Shown piece by piece: positions 12,325 to 22,900 of a DNA stretch of 64,000 nucleotides. How positions within the stretch are numbered: position 1 is the first letter of the stretch; each line of letters opens with the position of its first letter. The notes below the pieces were generated by a model. That model saw only the letters and a program-made list of their open reading frames with translations. It searched no databases and was not told the origin of the DNA. Source of the DNA: Macrostomum hystrix (taxonomy: Eukaryota; Platyhelminthes; Macrostomidae); contig CATNEN010000024.1 of the NCBI GenBank assembly GCA_950097015.1, positions 1,927,501-1,991,500 on the forward strand, in the 5' to 3' direction. A program made the translations under genes and the position numbers.

Positions 12325-13437
12325 ATGCAGAATTTCCAGCTGACTCCGAATACTTACAAGAGCGAATCCGACCATCGTTGCTTTGCCATGTCTATTGCGA
12401 ATACCAGTGACTGGGACTTGGCCGTTCAGCTACACTTTTATTCGCATCTCATTACCTTCCCTCTTGTGATTGTTCTCGGATCTGGATTCAATATATTCTG
12501 CATCGTGGTCTTGCTCCGCCAGAAAGTATTCCCAACTCCTGCTAGCGCCTTCATGCTGTGGATCTCCTTTAACGATGCTCTCGCACTCCTGTTGAAGGGA
12601 ACCACGCACTACCTGGAGGAATTGGCGAACTACAATGTCACCTGGTGGCCTTATAAAAGTGGCTCATTAAAAAACTCAAGCCTCTTTGCGTGTCAACTAT
12701 ACTCAGCCCTTACCTACTACTTCCTGTGCGGCTGTCCGTTCTACCTGGCTGGTCTCACGTTGCAGCGAGCATTGATCACATTTTGTCCGATTCGGCGGCC
12801 CATCCTGCGCGACTCCATCATCGTGCTGGCTGTGCTCACCTGCCTGGCGCTCTCCTTTCCGGTGTTTCGCGTCTTTTTAGTCGACTACCGTCCCGAATCA
12901 CCAGCCTCTTGTCGCCTGACAAGTTTTGAGAGTTCCACCACGCGCGCCTTCTTCTACTACCAGACCGTGCTGTCAAACCTGTGCATCTTCGCCTTCCTTC
13001 TCCTTGGTTCCGTGTGCATCACAGTCGTGCTGTATTGCCGTCAGTCTAGCAACCGAAATCGAAATAGTCTGCGAGTGTCACGCACTCTACTACTAATGAA
13101 CTTCAGCTTCCTTGTGACTTTTCTGCCTGTGGGTGTCTACCAGATTATCATGGTCGGTCTTGGTGAAGATCCAATTAAACATAGGCTACTTTTCAGCTTT
13201 CTAAACTCTATTATGTACTTGAATTTCGCGGTCAACGGCCTAAGTTATCTGGCGAGTCAACGCTTCCGTACCTGCGCTAGACAGTGTTTGTATCGCGGCT
13301 GTGGCGATGGCACTGACAGCTGTGGCTGGTGGCGCCGTGTGAAGACAATGCGAAGACGTCTAACGACTGTGGTGCACACAACTGGCGACTGCAGTGCGAA
13401 ATGTCCTGAACAACAGCGCGAGACTACAAGCAGATAG
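12325..13437 (+). CDS. Rhodopsin-family (class A) G-protein-coupled receptor, intronless
   Basis: An uninterrupted 370-codon frame from ATG 12325 (the open frame extends slightly upstream without an ATG) to TAG 13435. Seven hydrophobic segments are visible: TM1 with the GSGFN asparagine, TM2 ending near FNDALALLL, TM3 after the conserved cysteine FACQLYSA, TM4 SIIVLAVLTCLALSF, TM5 NLCIFAFLLLGSVCI, TM6 NFSFLVTFLPVGVY and TM7 LNFAVNGLSY. A second extracellular cysteine (SPASCRL) can pair with the TM3 cysteine. The TM3 DRY position reads QRA and the TM7 NPxxY position reads NGLSY followed by QRFR. This pattern suggests an invertebrate peptide-type receptor, but the ligand cannot be told. NFT/NTS-like glycosylation sites occur near the N-terminus. 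A polyadenylation hexamer lies at about 13,608. Confidence 0.87.
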   Translation: MQNFQLTPNTYKSESDHRCFAMSIANTSDWDLAVQLHFYSHLITFPLVIVLGSGFNIFCIVVLLRQKVFPTPASAFMLWISFNDALALLLKGTTHYLEELANYNVTWWPYKSGSLKNSSLFACQLYSALTYYFLCGCPFYLAGLTLQRALITFCPIRRPILRDSIIVLAVLTCLALSFPVFRVFLVDYRPESPASCRLTSFESSTTRAFFYYQTVLSNLCIFAFLLLGSVCITVVLYCRQSSNRNRNSLRVSRTLLLMNFSFLVTFLPVGVYQIIMVGLGEDPIKHRLLFSFLNSIMYLNFAVNGLSYLASQRFRTCARQCLYRGCGDGTDSCGWWRRVKTMRRRLTTVVHTTGDCSAKCPEQQRETTSR

Positions 13438-13607
13438 AGAGATACTTTATTTTAGGAATGGGTGCGCAAAATATTTATAAATGTGAGTGTTAAATGTGTC
13501 AGTGCAAATTATGCAGCTGAAGTTGTAAATTAATTCTTTCTTCTAAAATGTAAATGCTGTTATTTCTCAGACGTTGATAATACGGTGTGTTGATATAATA
13601 TCAACGC

Positions 13608-13613
13608 AATAAA
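13608..13613 (+). promoter_or_regulatory. Candidate polyadenylation signal of the GPCR gene
   Basis: AATAAA lies about 170 bp after the GPCR stop codon, next to a TTGATATAATATCAA palindrome. Assigned by position only. Confidence 0.5.
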
Positions 13614-13759
13614 ATTACGAAATAAACTATTACAAAAGCAAAAAATATTACATCTTTCAGTATACAAAATTTAAGTACGATTTTTGAGACATTTTCACTG
13701 AATGGCTACATTCATCGCGTATAGGATTCCACTTTTAAGATAAATCTTTAATGCTACTA

Positions 13760-14060
13760 GGGGTTGTAGCCCAGTGGTTAGAGCGTCGGACTCACGACTT
13801 GAAGGTGAGGGGTTTGATTATCGACTCTACTGTAACAATTTGTGTCCTAAAGCAAGACACTTAACTCTGCGTTGCCTCAGTTCACTCAGCTGTTAAGCAC
13901 CAGCATTAGCTTGGGTAATTGAGGGTGGGTGTGGCGTCCCCCCAGTCCATGGACTGAACAGCCGTACGCAGCCTTCAGATGCGCTGCGCAATAGTTGCGG
14001 CTGTGCTGTCGGCTGCCCATCTGGCCCAATCGGTGCAGGTGTAATCAATTATTGTTATTA
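13760..14060 (+). mobile_element. tRNA-derived SINE, family B
   Basis: The head GGTTGTAGCCCAGTGGTTAG resembles a pol III A box region and GGGTTTGATTATCGACT a degenerate B box. A central body follows (AGCAAGACACTTAACTCTGCG, CAGCTGTTAA, GGTGTGGCGTCCCCCCA) and the tail is ATTATTGTTATTA. Two more copies of the same family occur in this window. Confidence 0.85.
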
Positions 14061-14358
14061 AATGCCGTAACTTTCAGGTAGACATGCATGCATGCACGCA
14101 TATTCGTTGCGAAACAGCACTTAAGTTTAAGTATAAAATTTTGCATAATTAGAGCGAAACTGCTTACGTAGTTGCACATAATTTTCACCATAGACAAACA
14201 GTAAGCGTTAGTTTCTGTGGTAAAATGCGCGTTCGAGCGTACAATATACCACAGCGTCTTTTAAAACAGCAGCCGAGCGTGCACTGGCTGACAAATCCGT
14301 GTAAAATTTCCTCTTTAATTATTTGTCGTATCGAGACGAAAAAAATAAACAATTCGAA

Positions 14359-15252
14359 ATGAACGCATGCCCATTCTGCTATACCAAAGTTTCGAAGAAG
14401 AATGCCACAAAGCACTTTGCTGATAAGCATTCGGATATAGTTTTAAGCTTCGACTGGAGCGCAATGTCTGAGGATAGGCGACCCTCAGCGACTGCATCAT
14501 ACAACGCCAAGGCAAAGGCTGTATGGAAGATCCTACGGTTAAGTCGGAACGGTGTCCATCCAATCCTCACATTTTGTCCATACTGCGACAAGTGTTTGCA
14601 GCATCTCAGAAAGCACATCGCGCGATCATGCAAGCGCAAACCGGATACTGCAGCTGTCCCACTGTTGCCTACTGACAGGGAAAATGCACCCACAGACTTA
14701 ATGGACGCTGGTGAAGACACCAGATGGCCTCGTATCGTGTGTGCGTCGTCTGCAGGACCATCTTCGCAGCAGTTTGAACAACGTGATCCGTCGACAGCAC
14801 CAGCAGTGGTCACGACTGTTGACTCTGCCGTGCCATCGATTAGTAGCCATCATTTATACAGTAATTTCCTCATAGATGCATTCAACAGACTGCGCGAGCA
14901 GGCGGCCAGTATGAGCCAGATTCTGGAGCATGCCAGCAGCGATCAGCTTGGTGTTGATACTCGGCATGCGTCCATCATGCGGACTGGCGCGCAGAATCTG
15001 GTCGATCTGGCTGAAGCGCTAATGCAGTACGCGACAGATTATAATCTGGTTGGAGTCACGAATCCTGTCAGCTTGCTGAACCCAATCCGTCAGCGACATG
15101 CGCAGACTCAGACCTGCGATTCTGACGACTTATATAGTGAACATTCTGCCAGCGACGATCGATCGGCTGACATCAGTGTTAAACGTCCTGAACAACAGCT
15201 TCAACACAGTGTTGAAATTTTTCAATTAATCAGCATGCAGATGTCAGAGTAG
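14359..15252 (+). CDS. Unrecognised protein with two N-terminal C2H2-like zinc fingers
   Basis: ORF of 297 codons from the ATG at 14359; the frame opens 36 bp earlier without an ATG. Near the N-terminus CPFCYTKV...HFADKH fits C-x2-C-x11-H-x4-H. A second motif, CPYCDKCLQHLRKHIARSC, fits a C-x2-C...H-x3-H or C pattern at about residues 80-98. The remainder is Ser/Thr/Ala-rich, with a possible helical stretch (LIDAFNRLREQAASMSQIL, QNLVDLAEALMQYA) at about residues 170-240 and an acidic/Ser patch (CDSDDLYSEHSASDD). I do not recognise the family. The pair of fingers suggests nucleic-acid or protein binding. It could be host-specific, domesticated from a transposon, or a single-exon part of a larger gene. 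Confidence 0.5.
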   Translation: MNACPFCYTKVSKKNATKHFADKHSDIVLSFDWSAMSEDRRPSATASYNAKAKAVWKILRLSRNGVHPILTFCPYCDKCLQHLRKHIARSCKRKPDTAAVPLLPTDRENAPTDLMDAGEDTRWPRIVCASSAGPSSQQFEQRDPSTAPAVVTTVDSAVPSISSHHLYSNFLIDAFNRLREQAASMSQILEHASSDQLGVDTRHASIMRTGAQNLVDLAEALMQYATDYNLVGVTNPVSLLNPIRQRHAQTQTCDSDDLYSEHSASDDRSADISVKRPEQQLQHSVEIFQLISMQMSE

Positions 15253-15712
15253 TAAATTAATTATTTCTTGTAGACTTGAAATTTCATTTTATATTAGTAA
15301 CTGTGTAGGTCGCAACAATCTATTTAAGTGACTCTTAAAAAAGTTTGCAGATGTAGATCCTAGGCGTAGATCAGCTCTATTTGTACAAATTGCAACTTAA
15401 ACGGTGAATTAACACCGACGATAAAGTCATGTTAATTTACTTTCCGTATTTTGGACTATAATTTGATGCAACACAAGTATACATGCTTTAAAACTGCACC
15501 TAATTAAATAACTGGACTTTTAGAGACATTTTTCTATTTTACACCGTTCCAGTGGTGTCGGGAATGTTAGCGAACTCAATGGCGCAGTCATTTTGTGGTC
15601 ATTAAGATGATGAAAATATAAACTTGGTTTCCAAAAAAACTTATGCTTTCAATTGTGGAACAAAATAGTTTCAAGTACCTCATCTACCAAAACAACTGCA
15701 CATATTAATGAC

Positions 15713-16371
15713 GGGAGTACGACGTTTCTTGCGGGCAGTTTGCTTGCCGAAGTTTGCATGCGGCACCTTAGCTTGCCGAGCTTTGCTTCCTGACTGTTGC
15801 ATGCGGCACCTTAGCTTGCCGAACTTTGCTTCCTGACTGTTTGCATGCGGCACCTTAGCTTGCCGAACTTTGCTTGCGGGAACTTTGCTTGCCGAACTTT
15901 GCTTCCTGACTGTTTGCTTGCGAAGTTGGTGAGTAAATGATTGCTACAGAATGTTTGCAAGCGCTTATCAGCGGCAATGTCGTAAACTCACTCACAGTAA
16001 GCTTTCGAACTAGCCTTGGGATTTGTACACGAAGGATTTAGTATAATAGAAGGATAATAGCAGCATAAATTGTAGCAGTTCCTGATTTCAGCACGATCGA
16101 ACAGATAACGAAAATAATAGTTGTGGTAATAACAGGCAGGGCTATGAGCTAACTACAAGAAGAATTTGTCTAGATCTATTAACTACAAATATACGAGTAT
16201 ATATGAGCACAAAGAGAGGCTTAGTTAAGGTTCAGCAAGCTAAATGTGTCGCAAGCAAACTTCCTGCAAGCAAAGTTCGGCAAGCAAACGTCGGCAAGAA
16301 GACGTCCGCAAGCAAAGCTCGGCAAGCAAACTTCGGCAAGCAAAATTCTTGCAAGCAAATTTCATAGACCC
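15713..16371. mobile_element. MULE-like non-autonomous element with internal subrepeats
   Basis: Flanked by a perfect 9-bp direct repeat ATTAATGAC (15704-15712 and 16372-16380). Both ends begin GGG when read inward and share a degenerate inverted repeat leading into TTTGCTTGCCGAAG. Each arm is built of short tandem GCTTGCCGAACTTTGC-type units, in opposite orientation on the two sides. A 9-bp duplication and GGG termini fit Mutator-like elements. No transposase is present. Confidence 0.78.
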
Positions 16372-16380
16372 ATTAATGAC

Positions 16381-17557
16381 TACATACTAAACAAAAACAT
16401 ATATTACTATATACTACACAGTCTTATAATTGCCATGATACATGTATCGAACATTACATATATCAAAACTTCAGTCAAAAAATGAGCTGGCGAACCGCCA
16501 GCGAAAAACTAGCGTCGCATGGAAGGCCTAGAAAAAAACACAAAAAGGGCAGGAATTAGAAAAGAACTCTAGAAATGCGACAAAATCTCAATATATACAG
16601 TGCAGTGAAAGTTCTGAGTTGCATTACATATCACTGCGTGTTCAATGTTAATACAGTACGCATACGACACGCGTACGCGCGTTCACGCATTAATATTGAT
16701 AGTGTAAAACAGTGCAGCACTTCACTGCACTGTCGAATCTAAAGGCCAAGGCTGAGCATGATTCGCATCAATTGCAGCTGACAGTTTGATCTTAAAGGCT
16801 GGTTCATATTGACCTGCGGTTTAGGCCGCTGGCAGTTTGAGTTAGGCCAACAAGTCATGCTCCAGTTACTGCCCTCGACTGGCATTCAAGGCTACGTTAT
16901 AGCTTAAGCAAAAAACGAAAGAAAAAAAATACATAGGTGGTGCATGAAATTGCGAAAGCGAGAAATTCTATTTAAGCTGGGAAAGGCTGGCTATATAAAA
17001 CACGCAATACGTGCATGCAGCTCATGCAATTTAACTATGCGCACATTGGTACATAACTGAAGCATGTGTAAGCTAAAGTTGAAAGTCATTTATTCGCCAT
17101 TGATAATGGATCCTTTTGTTTAAGGTGTCATAAAGCAGATCAGAAAAGTATGAAGACGATTTCATCAGGAACATTTGTTGGCATTCGAAACTGAATTTAA
17201 GCGAAAAGGGACATTGCATTACGCCGGAGAAAAACAAATTAAAAGAACAAAATTGTTCTTGTTTGTTCATGATTTTTACAAAATTAAAAGTAGTGTATCG
17301 TCTTTAGACATAAATGTTTTAGAAAGGCAGCATTTTTAGTGTAATAAAGTATATTTACTTTATACGAATAGTCACATGTTCTACGAAAAGTTCTATGGTT
17401 ATCATTTCAATCAGGTAATAAAATATATTTAACCTATATCGAGGAGAAGATCGAATTTAAGCTGACTACGGCTATGACTTAATATTTATGGGAAATTAAT
17501 AAAGTTGTTATAAATTAAATCTTGAAAACGTAATCATTAATATTTTTATTTATGATT
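16381..17557. other. AT-rich intergenic region
   Basis: No gene, array or transposon end recognised between the MULE-like element and the left LTR. Several TATATA-like and CGTACGCGCG stretches only. Confidence 0.6.
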
Positions 17558-18346
17558 TGTCGTAGGTCTCCTTACTTATATCTTACAGCTGCCACTAAGT
17601 TGTCGTAGGCCTCCTTCTTAACTCCCACTGCTTTCACCAATTTGTCGTAGGCTCTCTCCTCTTTGGGTTTAAATATCACCGATACTATTTTATTAAATAT
17701 TAACAATTGCTTATTTCACACCTTGAATTAACCTTTGAAATAACTCTTAATTTCCTTTGTCTATGACTTAGTTATTCTTCATAGGCTAGCTATGTATCCT
17801 CTTATTACATATGCATATATTGCTTAACTTGGCCAGATAGGCTACTTTCCTTCCAAAATTGGTAGCGTTCTCACGAGTGTCCGAGCGGCAAGACACTTTC
17901 TTTCTCCCGTTACTTACTCTCAATTATCTGGCTTTCTGGTTTCCCAGTCTTCAAGGCTTCCAATGGACTGGAGTTGTCCAACTTTGCACACAGTGCCAGT
18001 CACCAATCTGGGAGTTTACCCTCTGTTCCTTTAGTTTTAACACTATTCTGCTTTTGATCAATATCTCCTTCTTTATTCCTTCGAATATTCCTGGCTTGTG
18101 TATGAACACGGACCTGCTTTTCCTCTCTCTCTCTAAATAAGAACTCTTTGAACACTTTGAAACTTTACTCTCCTTTATTCAGCTTAGAACTGGGCGCGAG
18201 GCACCGGTTGGGGCTAAAATGCGCTTGTATTTATACTAAGAATTGAGGTGGATGACAAAGCATAGTAAAACAAAGACAAAAAGATCGAGGAAAACATTTG
18301 GCGGTAATTCAAGTTAGCAATATACGATAAATTTGGGCCTGCCTCA
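17558..18346 (-). repeat. 3' LTR of the Gypsy element
   Basis: 789 bp, the same length as the other LTR. I saw no difference over the segments compared, including an identical 93-codon frame. It is flanked on the outside by GATT. Confidence 0.96.
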
Positions 18347-18362
18347 ACTGGCTTCCCCTATA
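18347..18362 (-). other. Polypurine-tract region next to the 3' LTR
   Basis: Minus-strand AGGGGAAG lies a few bases before the 3' LTR start, in the position where plus-strand DNA synthesis is primed. The tract is short and separated from the LTR by CCAGT, so the exact primer end is uncertain. Confidence 0.5.
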
Positions 18363-18382
18363 TAAATTTTTGAATAAGTAAA

Positions 18383-18493
18383 ACGCGTGACAAAATTTAT
18401 AAAAAGTAGAAAGTACAAATATCAGGCACACAACGCGTGACAAAATTTAAAAAAAGTAGAAAGTACAAATATCAGGCACACAACGCGTGACGA
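18383..18493. repeat. Two 55-bp direct repeats between ORF3 and the 3' LTR
   Basis: Two adjacent copies of ACGCGTGACAAAATTTA...AAAAGTAGAAAGTACAAATATCAGGCACACA, followed by a third partial ACGCGTGACG. They lie in the noncoding tail of the retrotransposon RNA. Confidence 0.85.
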
Positions 18494-18524
18494 AAAGCAA
18501 AAATAAAACGGTTAAATTGTCCTT

Positions 18525-19688
18525 TTAAGAGAAATAGCACTCATTAGGCAGTCTTTCGTTGCGGGGCCAACCGACTGTGCTCGCCATCCACCTCAACTCA
18601 ATGTTGAGGGGGATGCGATTCACCGGTAAGGGGCTGCGGTTGATTACTCTCCTAGCATATTGCACGGCCCTCTTCCAGGCGGTAATGCAGTATCCTCTGG
18701 CGAATTTGTCGCACAGTACCCGCATAGCAGAATAAATTGCGGCGCGCTGTGGGTACCGCCGGTCATTATTGTACAACCCGGCGTCCAGGACATATCCTTT
18801 CATGTGACGAATTAGCCGCGTGTAGTGTTCATGTTGGGCCTTCGGAATTTCAGCCATCGCTCGGGCGAATTCTTCTTGGCTCTCCGCAGGCTCCATTTCG
18901 ATGTCTTCTTCCGTATCCGAGTTCGGCTGCGGCTGAGGCGACTGCTGGAACTGCCGCTCTGGCTGCTGCTGCTGCGGCGGCTGCGGCTGCTGCGATTGCT
19001 GCGGCTGGGGCTGCTTCCGTGATGGCTGTGGCGGTGGCTGTGGCTGTGGCTGCGGCTGCTGCTGCTGCGACGACTGTGGCTGCGATGACTGCGGCTGTTG
19101 CTGAAAATCCGTCCGGTACTGGTACTGGATCGGTACCTTGATAGCCTTTGGCGCTATATGCCGTCCCTTAGGCGGTGGCCGTGGTTGAGGGCTCGGCTTC
19201 GGCGCTATCCATCGTCGTCCGGCAGCACGCCGACCTGGTTCCTGGCTTGGAGCTTCAATTGCCTTGGTGACCCTGGCGGCTTCAGATGGCTTAGCTTGAA
19301 CAGCTTCCATTGCTGCCACCGGTGCTATCGACTGCTGCTGGAGCAAATTCAACCGCGTGGTGGCGTCGAGGTACACCGGTAGCCTAGAGCTCGGCAATCT
19401 CTTCTTGTTCGCGGTCTCATCTTGCATAGTGGTGGCGGCTCGCTTTTGGGTGTTCACTCTCGGTTGTTGACCGACCATGGATGGCTGCGTTCTTTGCCGT
19501 AGTGGCGCCTCGAGTCCTTCTGGTTCGTCAATTATTGCTTGGATGATATCGTCTTCGCCATTTCCGGCTCCGTTCTCTTGCTCTACTCTGTCTGGCTCAG
19601 TGTTCTCATTGTCCGAGAAATCCACTGTAACTGCTTCTAGCAACTTCTCAAATTCGCTTGCGCTTATGGCTTCTTGATCTTGCTCCAT
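18525..19688 (-). CDS. Third ORF of the Gypsy element, non-env-like accessory protein
   Basis: 387 residues from an ATG 263 bp after pol ends. Acidic N-terminus (about 1-65), a short basic/NLS-like NKKRLP at about 93-98, a Gln/Pro-rich low-complexity middle (about 195-265), an acidic DTEEDIEMEP patch, then a compact-looking C-terminal region of about 110 residues (YTRLIRHMKGYVLDAGLY, CITAWKRAVQYARRVI, LRWMASTVGWPRNE). There is no signal peptide, membrane segment or furin-like site, so it does not look like an envelope. Its position is that of env in errantiviruses, and it would need a subgenomic or spliced mRNA. Family not recognised. Confidence 0.85.
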   Translation of the reverse strand: MEQDQEAISASEFEKLLEAVTVDFSDNENTEPDRVEQENGAGNGEDDIIQAIIDEPEGLEAPLRQRTQPSMVGQQPRVNTQKRAATTMQDETANKKRLPSSRLPVYLDATTRLNLLQQQSIAPVAAMEAVQAKPSEAARVTKAIEAPSQEPGRRAAGRRWIAPKPSPQPRPPPKGRHIAPKAIKVPIQYQYRTDFQQQPQSSQPQSSQQQQPQPQPQPPPQPSRKQPQPQQSQQPQPPQQQQPERQFQQSPQPQPNSDTEEDIEMEPAESQEEFARAMAEIPKAQHEHYTRLIRHMKGYVLDAGLYNNDRRYPQRAAIYSAMRVLCDKFARGYCITAWKRAVQYARRVINRSPLPVNRIPLNIELRWMASTVGWPRNERLPNECYFS

Positions 19689-19951
19689 TCTTCTTTGTCA
19701 GTATGACTTCTTCTCTCTGCTTATGTTTGTTTTGTGTTCCCAGGGCTCTGGTTTATATAGGCGCGAAACTGACACTCTTCATTGTGTCTCAGATTTCATT
19801 GGGCTATACTGGCTTATTTCTAATCCTATTGGTTCCCTACTTGATTTCAATTAACCCCTACCTAATTGACTGGAAGTGGCTAACCCCTACTCCCTTTCTA
19901 TCCCTTGCACGTGGTCTCCTTGTGTTATTATTGCGTCACCCCAATCTCTGC

Positions 19952-22900
19952 CTAGATCTGTAAATTCCCTATTATACTGAACACGGTGGCAATCCTCTGC
20001 AAATAGCCTTCAAACCTCGCGGGGGGTCTGATTTGTCTGCGCGGACGGCTTGTCACTCCTTCCCTTTCTTCATTCTGTGCAATGTACATGCCTCCTTCTG
20101 AGGTGGCTGTCGCCAGACCCTCAGCTGTCCCTTCGCTTTCGCTCTCCTCTTCACTGCTCGTAGCCTCAGGCTCGGTGTGTGATTCATCCTCCACTTCTAT
20201 CTCAGCTCCTAGTTCCAAATCTTCTCCATTAATTTCACTTGGGTTTTCTCTAAAATGACATTGCCATTCTAATCTGTCTTCTTCCTCTTCGGATTCATCT
20301 TCCTCTGTTAGAACAACTCTTCCCTTCTCCTTCGGCTGGCTTCCCCTAACTTTGACCTCTGTCTTCTTAGCTTTCTTCTCTGGTGCGGCCTGGCTTCCCC
20401 TAATTAATTCCTCTTGGGTCGAATTAGGCACAATAGTTATGTTGTCTCTATGGACAATCATGACATTGCCCACTAGTTGTCCTTGCTCCTCCTTTTGCAC
20501 ACGAAACACTACATCTGAGATTTGCTCTATTACTCTGAAGGCTGATCTCTTTTTCCTATGAAATTTGTGAGATTCCTCACTGTCCAACTGTGGATTATTA
20601 ATCAACACAAGACTTCCAACTGGGACTGTCTTAGGCAATTTGCTGTTTTTCGCAGACTCTTGTCTGTTACTGACAACCTTCTCCAATTTTCTTTTGACAA
20701 TGTCTCTCGCAATCTTCAATCGTGCGGCATGTTCTGTCACGTAAGATGGATAACTGGCGAATGACTTTGGTTGGCTGATTTGACTGTCCATAGGCAATAC
20801 TGCTTCCCGTCCAAATAACAGGTAGTGGGGAGTAAAGCCTGTGGTTTTGTTCACACTAGTGCGGACAGCAACTAATGCAGCTGGGATCATAAGGTCCCAA
20901 TCACTGTGATCTTTCTCAATGAGACAGGTTACTATTGATTTAATTTGCTTGTTAAATCTCTCCACCAATCCATTGCTTTGGGCATGGTAGGGTGTTGTAG
21001 ACGTATGCTTCACGTTGTACATTTCGCAAAAAGCTTTGAACTGCTTGCTAGCGAATGCCTTGCCATTGTCTGTGTGTAACCACTGACATTGCCCATACTC
21101 TGCGAAGATTCTTTCCTGTAAGATTTTGATCACAGTATCTGACTTTTGATTTCTAGTTGGGAATGCAAACGGATATCGAGTGGTGCTATCCACAATAGTT
21201 AGGACATACTTGTGCCCTCTTTTGCTCTCTTTGGATAGTGGTCCTATAAAATCGACATGCAGGCGATGGAAAGGTTCACTGATAGGGAACGATTGCACTG
21301 GCGCCTGAATCGGGTTTCCTCTCTTGCTTTCCAGGCACGGAATACACTCTGCGATATGAGCTTCCACTGCTTTGACCAATCCTGGTCTCCAAAATCTCTG
21401 CCTGACACGTTGAATTGTTTTATCGCGTCCCAAATGTCCTGCTAGGGGGCTATCATGAAGATCGCTGAGAACTAGCTTATCCAAGGACTGGGGCAGTACA
21501 ACTTTCCAACTGTCATCTTCGCTAATGATTAGCATCTCATTCTCTACCTTCATATCCTCAAAGAATTTCCTCATCTTCTTCAATTCTGGGCTGACAATTT
21601 CAGGTAACTGGGGATTGTTCTCTCCTGATTTCTTCCATTCAATTAGCACTTTAATTACTGGGTCATCTCTTTGTGACGCAATAATTTGCTCTCGTTTCAA
21701 TGGGCTGGGTAAGAAATCGGTCAATAACTTCTCGCACTTGCTACTTGTTGCTTGCAGCATATCCTCACTCTCAATAGGATTAAATTCTTCAGGAACTGGA
21801 CTCGGAAGCGGAATGCTGGAGTCATGTTCAAGTTCACTGGGAATTCTCACCTCTCCTTGTCCTGAGATAGTAGACTGGATCCTGCTATTGGGATCTAACG
21901 TCTTTTTCTCTCCTTCACTTAGGGCAGTCTGGGGCTGTGTCAAGCTACATGAGCTATCATTAGCCTTAACTTCCTGTCCTGACTCTTCCATTACACTGCA
22001 GCTTTGCACTATCGGCTCAATAACTTGCTCTGCTTCAGGGACATCAGCTGGTCTTCTTGACAGACTGTCAGCGTTCTGGTTCTTTGCACCGCTTCTGTGT
22101 TCTATATCGAACGAGAATTCGTTTAGGCGCTCGACCCACCGACCAAGAATTCCTTGAGCTTCTGTTTGCCTTAACAGCCAAATTATCGCCTTATGATCCG
22201 TTCTTGCCAAAAACTTCTTGCCTAACAGGTAGAAACGGAAATGCCTCATGGCATCCACTAGGGCTAAGAGTTCCTTTCTAGTGATAGGGTAGCGTTTTTC
22301 CGACTCTTTCATAGCTCGGCTGAAATAAGCTATGGGTCTCTCTATGCCATCTGATTGGATCTGGCTAAGTACAGCGCCAATACGGCTATCACTTGCATCG
22401 GTATCCAATACCATCTTCACCTTCTCATCATCCACAAATTCGGGATACGCTAAGACTTCAGTGGACATCATCCGGTTCTTTAGCGACTCAAACGCTTCGT
22501 CATGCTCTTTGCTCCATCTCTCTTGAAAGTTCTTAATTCCTTTCCTTGTTAGCTGGAAAAGGGGATGGGCAGCTTCTGCATAATTTTTAATGAAGCGGCT
22601 ATAGTAATTACATAGGCCAAGGAAACTGCGTAGCTCTTTCACATCTTTTGGCTTCGGCCAGGTCTTAATAGCTTCAATCTTCGTCTCATCCGTACGGATA
22701 CCTTCTGTACTGATCACATGTCCTAAGTACTTTAATTCTCTATGAAAAAGGTTACATTTCTTTGGCCTTAGCTTCAATCCTGCGATTATTAATCTCTTGA
22801 ACACTTCCTTTAGATGGGAAAGGTGGTCATTAAAGTTCTTCGAATAGGTAACTATATCGTCTATATACGACATAGCAAATTGATGTTGAATCCCTAAAAG

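Noticed and set aside
13403-15199. A 15-base identical word (GTCCTGAACAACAGC) near the ends of the GPCR and zinc-finger ORFs
   Set aside because: About two such matches are expected by chance in a window this size, and the surrounding sequence and spacing do not align.
17859-18140. 93-codon frame present identically in both LTRs
   Set aside because: It lies on the antisense strand of noncoding LTR sequence; its duplication only reflects LTR identity.
18737-19141. Alanine-rich plus-strand frame opposite ORF3
   Set aside because: It is the antisense reading of the Gln/Pro-coding repeats of ORF3 in the minus-strand retrotransposon.
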